Assembly: GCF_000331775.1 (NCBI RefSeq) | Contig: NZ_CAPJ01000095.1 | Location: forward strand, 1 to 18,142 | Source of the DNA: Xanthomonas translucens pv. translucens DSM 18974 | Lineage (GTDB): Bacteria; Pseudomonadota; Gammaproteobacteria; Xanthomonadales; Xanthomonadaceae | Length of the DNA stretch: 18,142 bases | Direction: 5' to 3' | Shown here: positions 13,990 to 18,142 of the stretch, in pieces | Numbering within the stretch: the stretch's first letter is position 1 | How the letters are laid out: every line of letters starts with the position of its first letter | Translations under genes and position numbers: made by a program | Notes under the pieces: model-generated | What the model saw: only the letters and a program-made list of their open reading frames with translations | Told to the model about the DNA's origin: nothing | The model's database searches: none

Positions 13990-14643
13990 CTACTTGTGCC
14001 GCGCTTCCAGCACCGCGACCGCGTCGGCCAGCGCCAGGCCGCGCGCGCGCAGCAGCACGGTCAGGTGGTACAGCAGGTCGGCCGATTCGCCGAGCAACGC
14101 TGCATCGTCCTGCGCCACGCCGGCCAATGCGGTTTCCACGCCTTCCTCGCCGACCTTCTGCGCGATGCGCCGCGTGCCCTTCTCGAACAACTGCGTGGTG
14201 TAGCTGCCCGGCGGACGCTCGCGTTCGCGCTGTGCGACCAGGCGGTCGAGCGCGCCCAGGAACTGGCCCGGCGCCTGCGGAAAGCAGCTGCTGCGGCCGA
14301 GGTGGCAGGTCGGCCCATGCGGGTGCGCGGTGACCAGCAGCGTGTCGCTGTCGCAGTCGGTCTGGATCGACACCAGGTCCAGGGTGTTGCCCGAGCTTTC
14401 GCCCTTGGTCCACAGCCGCTGCTTGCTGCGGCTGTAGAAGGTGACCTTGCCGCTGGCACGGGTCGCGGCCAACGCGTCGGCATTCATGTAGCCGAGCATC
14501 AGCACGCGCAGCGTGGCCGCGTCCTGCACCACCACCGGCAGCAGGCCGTCGCCCTTGCTCCAGTCCAGCATGTTCCAATCCAAGGTGTCCCCAGCAAACG
14601 CCGCATCCGCGGGCGCGGCGGCGGCTTCGTGCTCATGCGCCAT
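13990..14643 (-). CDS. hisIE: Bifunctional phosphoribosyl-AMP cyclohydrolase / phosphoribosyl-ATP pyrophosphatase
   Basis: This 217-residue fusion carries out the second and third steps of histidine synthesis: PR-ATP to PR-AMP (HisE part), then ring opening (HisI part). The HisI domain (about residues 20-115) shows the metal motif [10 protein letters not shown] and the zinc cysteines and histidine in [11 protein letters not shown]. The HisE domain (about 125-217) shows [11 protein letters not shown] and [13 protein letters not shown]. The ATG at 14643 overlaps the end of hisF by 11 bp, typical of coupled his genes. A poorly conserved Ala/Glu-rich N-terminal tail of about 20 residues precedes the HisI domain. 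It is the last clear gene of the operon. Confidence 0.95.
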   Translation of the reverse strand: MAHEHEAAAAPADAAFAGDTLDWNMLDWSKGDGLLPVVVQDAATLRVLMLGYMNADALAATRASGKVTFYSRSKQRLWTKGESSGNTLDLVSIQTDCDSDTLLVTAHPHGPTCHLGRSSCFPQAPGQFLGALDRLVAQRERERPPGSYTTQLFEKGTRRIAQKVGEEGVETALAGVAQDDAALLGESADLLYHLTVLLRARGLALADAVAVLEARHK

Positions 14644-15409
14644 CGCGCACCTCGATCTGTCGTTGGCGCAGAAAGCGCTTGAGGTCGGGAATCGGAATCG
14701 CGCCACTGTGGAACACGCTAGCGGCCAGCGCGCCGTCCACGTCGGCCTGTTCGAACACGTCGGCGAAGTGCTGCAGTTCGCCGGCACCGCCGGAGGCGAT
14801 CAGCGGCACCTTGCACAGGGTACGCACCTCGAACAGCTGGGCGATGTCGTAGCCGCGGCGCACGCCGTCGTTGTCCATGCAGTTGAGCACGATCTCGCCG
14901 GCGCCCAGCTGCTGCGCCTCCACCACCCAGTCCACGGTGCGCACGCGCAGCGCCTGGGTCTTGTCCGGGTCGCCGGTGAAGCGGCGCACCCGCCACTGGC
15001 CGTCGTCCTCGCGGATCGAATCGATGCCCACCACCACGCATTGCACGCCGAACGCCTCGGCCAGTTCGGCGATCAGCGCCGGCCGCTCCAGCGCCGGCGA
15101 ATTGATCGAGATCTTGTCGGCACCGGCATGCAGCACCGCGCGCGCGGTGGCCACGTCGCGGATGCCGCCGGCCACGCAGAACGGGATGTCGATCAGCCGC
15201 GCCACGCGCTCGACCCAGGCGTAGTCCACCGAACGCCCTTCCGGGCTGGCGCCGATGTCGTAGAACACCAGTTCGTCGGCGCCCTGGTCGCGGTAGCGCA
15301 AGGCCAGCTCGACGATGTCGCCCATGTCGATGTGGTCGCGGAACTTGACGCCCTTGACGACGCGACCATCGCGCACGTCCAGGCACGGGATGATGCGCCG
15401 GCTCAGCAT
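14633..15409 (-). CDS. hisF: Imidazole glycerol phosphate synthase, cyclase subunit
   Basis: This 258-residue (beta/alpha)8 barrel matches the family length. With HisH it uses ammonia from glutamine to convert PRFAR into imidazole glycerol phosphate and AICAR. The two catalytic aspartates are at their standard numbers: D11 in IPCLDVRDG and D130 in VVVGIDS. Phosphate-binding loops are visible as VAGGIRD and IASGGAG. The start overlaps the hisA stop by 7 bp and the end overlaps hisIE. Confidence 0.97.
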   Translation of the reverse strand: MLSRRIIPCLDVRDGRVVKGVKFRDHIDMGDIVELALRYRDQGADELVFYDIGASPEGRSVDYAWVERVARLIDIPFCVAGGIRDVATARAVLHAGADKISINSPALERPALIAELAEAFGVQCVVVGIDSIREDDGQWRVRRFTGDPDKTQALRVRTVDWVVEAQQLGAGEIVLNCMDNDGVRRGYDIAQLFEVRTLCKVPLIASGGAGELQHFADVFEQADVDGALAASVFHSGAIPIPDLKRFLRQRQIEVRDGA

Positions 15410-16137
15410 GCCAGCGCCTCGTCCAGCGCCAGCCGGCCTTCCAGCAGCGACTTGCCGAGCACCGCGCCGGCGCAGCCGACCTCGCGCGCGGCGCGCACGT
15501 CGGCGGCGTCGCGAATGCCGCCGGAGGCCTGCACGTCCACGCCCGGCGCGATCCGGCGCAGGTAGGCGTACAGCTCAAGATTCGGCCCGGACAGCATGCC
15601 GTCGCGGGCGATGTCGGTGCACAGCAGGTGCTTCAGCCCGGCCGCGGCGTACTCGACCGCCAGCGCTTCCAGGGTCAGCGAGGAGGTCTCGGTCCAGCCC
15701 AGCACCGGCAGCCGCCACACGCCGTGCGCGTCCTGGCGCGTGTCCAGCGCCACGGTGATGCGTTCGGCGCCGAACTCGGCCAGCCATTCCAGCACCGATT
15801 CGCGGTCGCGCACCGCCAGCGAGCCGATCACCACGCGCGCAGCGCCGGCGTCGAGCATGCGCTGCACGTCGGCGCGCGAGCGCACGCCGCCGCCGGTCTG
15901 CACCTGCAGCCGGGTCTGCGCGCGGATCTGGCTCAGCAGCGGCGCCAGGGTGTAGCCGCCGGCACGCGCCGCGTCCAGGTCCACCAGGTGCATCCAGTCT
16001 GCGCCGACATCGGCGAAGGCCTGCGCGCGCGGCAGCGGATCGTCGCCGTAATGGGTTTCGCGGGCGTAGTCGCCTTGCGCCAGCCGCACCACGCGGCCGT
16101 CGCGGATGTCCAACGCGGGATAGACGATGAAGCTCAT
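15403..16137 (-). CDS. hisA: Phosphoribosyl-formimino-AICAR-phosphate isomerase
   Basis: This 244-residue barrel enzyme isomerises ProFAR to PRFAR, just before the HisHF step. The half-barrel motif [14 protein letters not shown] near the start carries D10 as general base. D132 in VALDTR is the second catalytic aspartate. Phosphate loops are QTGGGVRS and QASGGIRD. The ATG at 16137 overlaps the hisH stop in an ATGA; longer upstream readings were rejected. The internal duplication shared with HisF is apparent in the two GG phosphate loops. Confidence 0.97.
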   Translation of the reverse strand: MSFIVYPALDIRDGRVVRLAQGDYARETHYGDDPLPRAQAFADVGADWMHLVDLDAARAGGYTLAPLLSQIRAQTRLQVQTGGGVRSRADVQRMLDAGAARVVIGSLAVRDRESVLEWLAEFGAERITVALDTRQDAHGVWRLPVLGWTETSSLTLEALAVEYAAAGLKHLLCTDIARDGMLSGPNLELYAYLRRIAPGVDVQASGGIRDAADVRAAREVGCAGAVLGKSLLEGRLALDEALAC

Positions 16138-16736
16138 CGGAAATCGGTCTCGAGGAAGTTGCGCAGGATGCGCGCGCCGGTGCTCGCCGAGCGCTCGGGA
16201 TGGAACTGCGCGCCGCAGCGGCGGCCGCGCTGCACCACCGCGGTGAACAGGCCACCATGGTCGCAGGCGGCCACGGTGTCGGCAGTGACCGGCGCGGCGT
16301 AGCCATGCACGAAGTAGGCGGTGGCGGTGTCGGGAAGGCCGTCCAGCAGCGGCGAAGCGCGCATCGGCAGCAGCCGATTCCAGCCCATGTGCGGGACGCG
16401 GATGCCCAGCGCCGGCGGCATGTGCCGCACCACGCCGGTCAACAAGCCCAGGCAATCGACGTCGCCTTCCTCGGAATGCTCGAACAACAGCTGCATGCCC
16501 AGGCAGATGCCGATCAGCGGCACCTGCAGCGCGCGCAGCGGCTCGATCAGCCCTTGCTCGCGCAGCCGCGCCATCGCATGCGGCGCGGCGCCGACGCCGG
16601 GCAAAATCACCCGGTCCGCGCCCTGCAGACCGGCCGCGTCGCGCACCAGCCTGGCTTCCACGCCCAGGCGCTGCAGCGCGTAGCGCACCGAGCCGAGGTT
16701 GGCGCCGCCGGCATCGATCAGGGCGATATCGCTCAT
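16134..16736 (-). CDS. hisH: Imidazole glycerol phosphate synthase, glutamine amidotransferase subunit
   Basis: This 200-residue class I amidotransferase releases ammonia from glutamine for HisF. The catalytic triad is visible: C78 in [10 protein letters not shown], and H179 and E181 in QFHPERS. The oxyanion-strand motif LPGVGA follows the family. The start was set at ATG 16736 because it opens with [15 protein letters not shown], the normal N-terminus; a longer reading to 16799 would run into hisB. It lies 28 bp after the hisB stop and overlaps hisA by 4 bp. Confidence 0.96.
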   Translation of the reverse strand: MSDIALIDAGGANLGSVRYALQRLGVEARLVRDAAGLQGADRVILPGVGAAPHAMARLREQGLIEPLRALQVPLIGICLGMQLLFEHSEEGDVDCLGLLTGVVRHMPPALGIRVPHMGWNRLLPMRASPLLDGLPDTATAYFVHGYAAPVTADTVAACDHGGLFTAVVQRGRRCGAQFHPERSASTGARILRNFLETDFR

Positions 16737-16764
16737 CGCAGCCTCTCTGCGCAAGCGCCGCGCA

Positions 16765-17892
16765 TCACAGCACGCCCTTGGTCGAAGGCAGCGCGGCACC
16801 CTCGCGGCGCAGCGCCTGGCGCAAGGCGCGCGCCAATGCCTTGAAGCAGGCCTCGACCTTGTGGTGGTCGTTGTCGCCGTGCACGCGCAGGTGCAGGTTC
16901 AGGCCCGACGCGTCGCACAGCGAGCGGAAGAAATGCGGCACCAATTCGGTCGGCAGGTCGCCGACGCGCTCGCGCTTGAACTCGCCTTCGAACACGAAAT
17001 ACGGGCGGCCGCTGAAATCCAGCGCGGCGCTGGCCAGGGTCTCGTCCATCGGCAGGGTGAAGCCGAGGCGCGCGTCGCCGCCGGCGGCCAGCCACGGGCT
17101 GTCCGGCGGATCGAAGCCGTAGCGGCCGATGCCGCGCTTGTCGCCCAGCGCCTGGCGCAAGGCCTGGCCCAGCGCCAGGCCGGTGTCCTCGATGGTGTGG
17201 TGTTCGTCGATATGCAGGTCGCCCTCGGCGCGCACGTCCAGGGCGAAGCCGCCGTGCTTGCCGATCTGCTCAAGCATGTGGTCGAAGAACGGCAGGCCGG
17301 TGGCGCAGTGCGGGTCGCGCGCCAGGTCCAGATCGATCTCGACCGCAATCCGGGTTTCCTTGGTGTCGCGCTGCACCCTGGCGCGGCGCGGCGCATCGGC
17401 CAGTTCGTGGGCGATGCCGGCCCAGTCCCAGTCGCCGCCGAACTGTTCGGTCTTCAGCTGGAAGCCGCGGATGCGTAGATTCTCGGCGAACTGGATGTCG
17501 GTGAGGCGGTCGCCGACCATCGCCGAACGCGCCCAGTCGATGCTGCGGTCCTGCAGGTACGGCAGCATCAGGCCGATGCCGGGCTTGCGCGTGGGTGCGT
17601 TGTCGGCCGGCCAGCTGCAGTCGATCAGCACCTCGCGGAAGGCGATGCCCTGGCTGGCGAAGATCTGCAGCATCAGGTCGTTGGGGCCGTCGAACGCGGC
17701 CTGCGGAAAGGCTTGGCTGCCCAGCCCGTCCTGGTTGGTGACGATGACGAACTGGTAGCCGGCATCGCGCAGCTTGAGCATCGCCGGGATCACGCCCTGC
17801 ACGAAGCGCAGCTTCTCGTAGGCGTCGATCTGGAAATCGGCCGGCTCCTCGATCAGGGTGCCGTCGCGGTCGACGAACAGGATCGGGCTCAT
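16765..17892 (-). CDS. hisB: Bifunctional histidinol-phosphatase / imidazoleglycerol-phosphate dehydratase
   Basis: This 375-residue fusion is about 20 residues longer than E. coli HisB. The N-terminal HAD phosphatase domain (1 to about 165) has FVDRDGT with D8 and D10, VTNQDGLG and VGDRLTD (126-132), and dephosphorylates histidinol phosphate. The C-terminal dehydratase domain (about 172-375) has [17 protein letters not shown] (229-239) and DNDHHKVE (340-347), whose histidines bind Mn. Two oddities: the loop at residues 91-101 lacks all four cysteine/histidine ligands that hold zinc in the E. coli phosphatase domain, and an 18-residue insertion (261-278) follows GRYGF. Both are probably lineage traits. 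The start overlaps the hisC stop in an ATGA. Confidence 0.96.
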   Translation of the reverse strand: MSPILFVDRDGTLIEEPADFQIDAYEKLRFVQGVIPAMLKLRDAGYQFVIVTNQDGLGSQAFPQAAFDGPNDLMLQIFASQGIAFREVLIDCSWPADNAPTRKPGIGLMLPYLQDRSIDWARSAMVGDRLTDIQFAENLRIRGFQLKTEQFGGDWDWAGIAHELADAPRRARVQRDTKETRIAVEIDLDLARDPHCATGLPFFDHMLEQIGKHGGFALDVRAEGDLHIDEHHTIEDTGLALGQALRQALGDKRGIGRYGFDPPDSPWLAAGGDARLGFTLPMDETLASAALDFSGRPYFVFEGEFKRERVGDLPTELVPHFFRSLCDASGLNLHLRVHGDNDHHKVEACFKALARALRQALRREGAALPSTKGVL

Positions 17893-18142
17893 GCCGCCGC
17901 CCTCCCCGCCTGCAGCGCGCCGAGCACGCGCTGGTTCTGTTCCGAAGTGCCGAGGGTGATGCGCAGCGCATCGCCCAGGGTCGGCGCGGCGCGCTGGTCG
18001 CGCACCACCACGCCGGCGGCCAGCAGCGCACGGAATGCGCCTTCGGCATCGTCGAAGCGCATCAGCAGGAAGTTGCCCTGCGAGGGATACACCCGGCGCA
18101 CGCCGGGCAGCGCGGCCAGCGCGGCGGCCATGCGCTCGCGCT
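17889..18142 (-). CDS. hisC: Histidinol-phosphate aminotransferase, C-terminal part (continues beyond the window)
   Basis: About 83 C-terminal residues are present, open at the window edge. [14 protein letters not shown] and [15 protein letters not shown] are characteristic of HisC, a PLP-dependent aminotransferase that converts imidazole acetol phosphate to histidinol phosphate. The Arg in LRITLGT is the conserved substrate-carboxylate contact in this fold. Its stop overlaps the hisB start by 4 bp. The PLP lysine and the N-terminus are outside the window. Confidence 0.93.
   Translation of the reverse strand, partial: RERMAAALAALPGVRRVYPSQGNFLLMRFDDAEGAFRALLAAGVVVRDQRAAPTLGDALRITLGTSEQNQRVLGALQAGRAAA

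Overview
The window reads as a high-GC gammaproteobacterial chromosome of the Xanthomonas type (Xanthomonadaceae). This rests on the very high GC content, the GTAG-headed REP palindromes between convergent genes, the tandem GGGACTC heptamers common in Xanthomonas intergenic DNA, few Shine-Dalgarno sites, and Xanthomonas-like features of HisB. No integrase, transposase, phage gene, CRISPR array or tRNA was seen. Most of the window is core metabolism, and the unusual material is in the intergenic DNA.

Layout: (1) Minus strand, 1-1969: the start of a secreted protein, a small DUF2388-like exported protein, and an FAD-dependent 2-hydroxyacid dehydrogenase, probably D-2-hydroxyglutarate dehydrogenase. 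(2) Plus strand, 2269-3510: serA, divergent from the FAD enzyme. Inverted GGGACTC arrays lie on both sides of it. SerA-type enzymes make D-2-hydroxyglutarate from 2-oxoglutarate, and the neighbouring enzyme would recycle it. (3) Minus strand, 3695-4637: a small unrecognised protein and a Nudix hydrolase. (4) Plus strand, 4807-9895: two paralogous APC/CAT-type amino acid permeases, then mtnB, mtnD and mtnC of the methionine salvage pathway. A good -24/-12 (sigma-54) promoter match precedes the first permease. Three tandem hairpin repeats separate the two permeases. (5) Plus strand, 9950-10942: a lipoprotein of the C13 (legumain/caspase-fold) peptidase family.

(6) 10943-12312: about 1.4 kb without a credible gene, between convergent genes. 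It holds several hairpins, a terminator-like structure with no gene in front of it, and a 241-244 bp macro-repeat in almost three tandem copies, each carrying several REP palindromes. (7) Minus strand, 12313-18142: a secreted metallophosphoesterase preceded by the overlapping histidine operon hisC(partial)-hisB-hisH-hisA-hisF-hisIE. These encode steps from PR-ATP hydrolysis to histidinol; hisG and hisD would lie outside the window.

I found no convincing new multi-gene system. The best leads are the REP macro-repeat, the hairpin triplet between the permeases, the sigma-54-like promoter, the heptamer palindromes around serA, the C13 lipoprotein, and the apparent loss of the zinc site in the HisB phosphatase domain.
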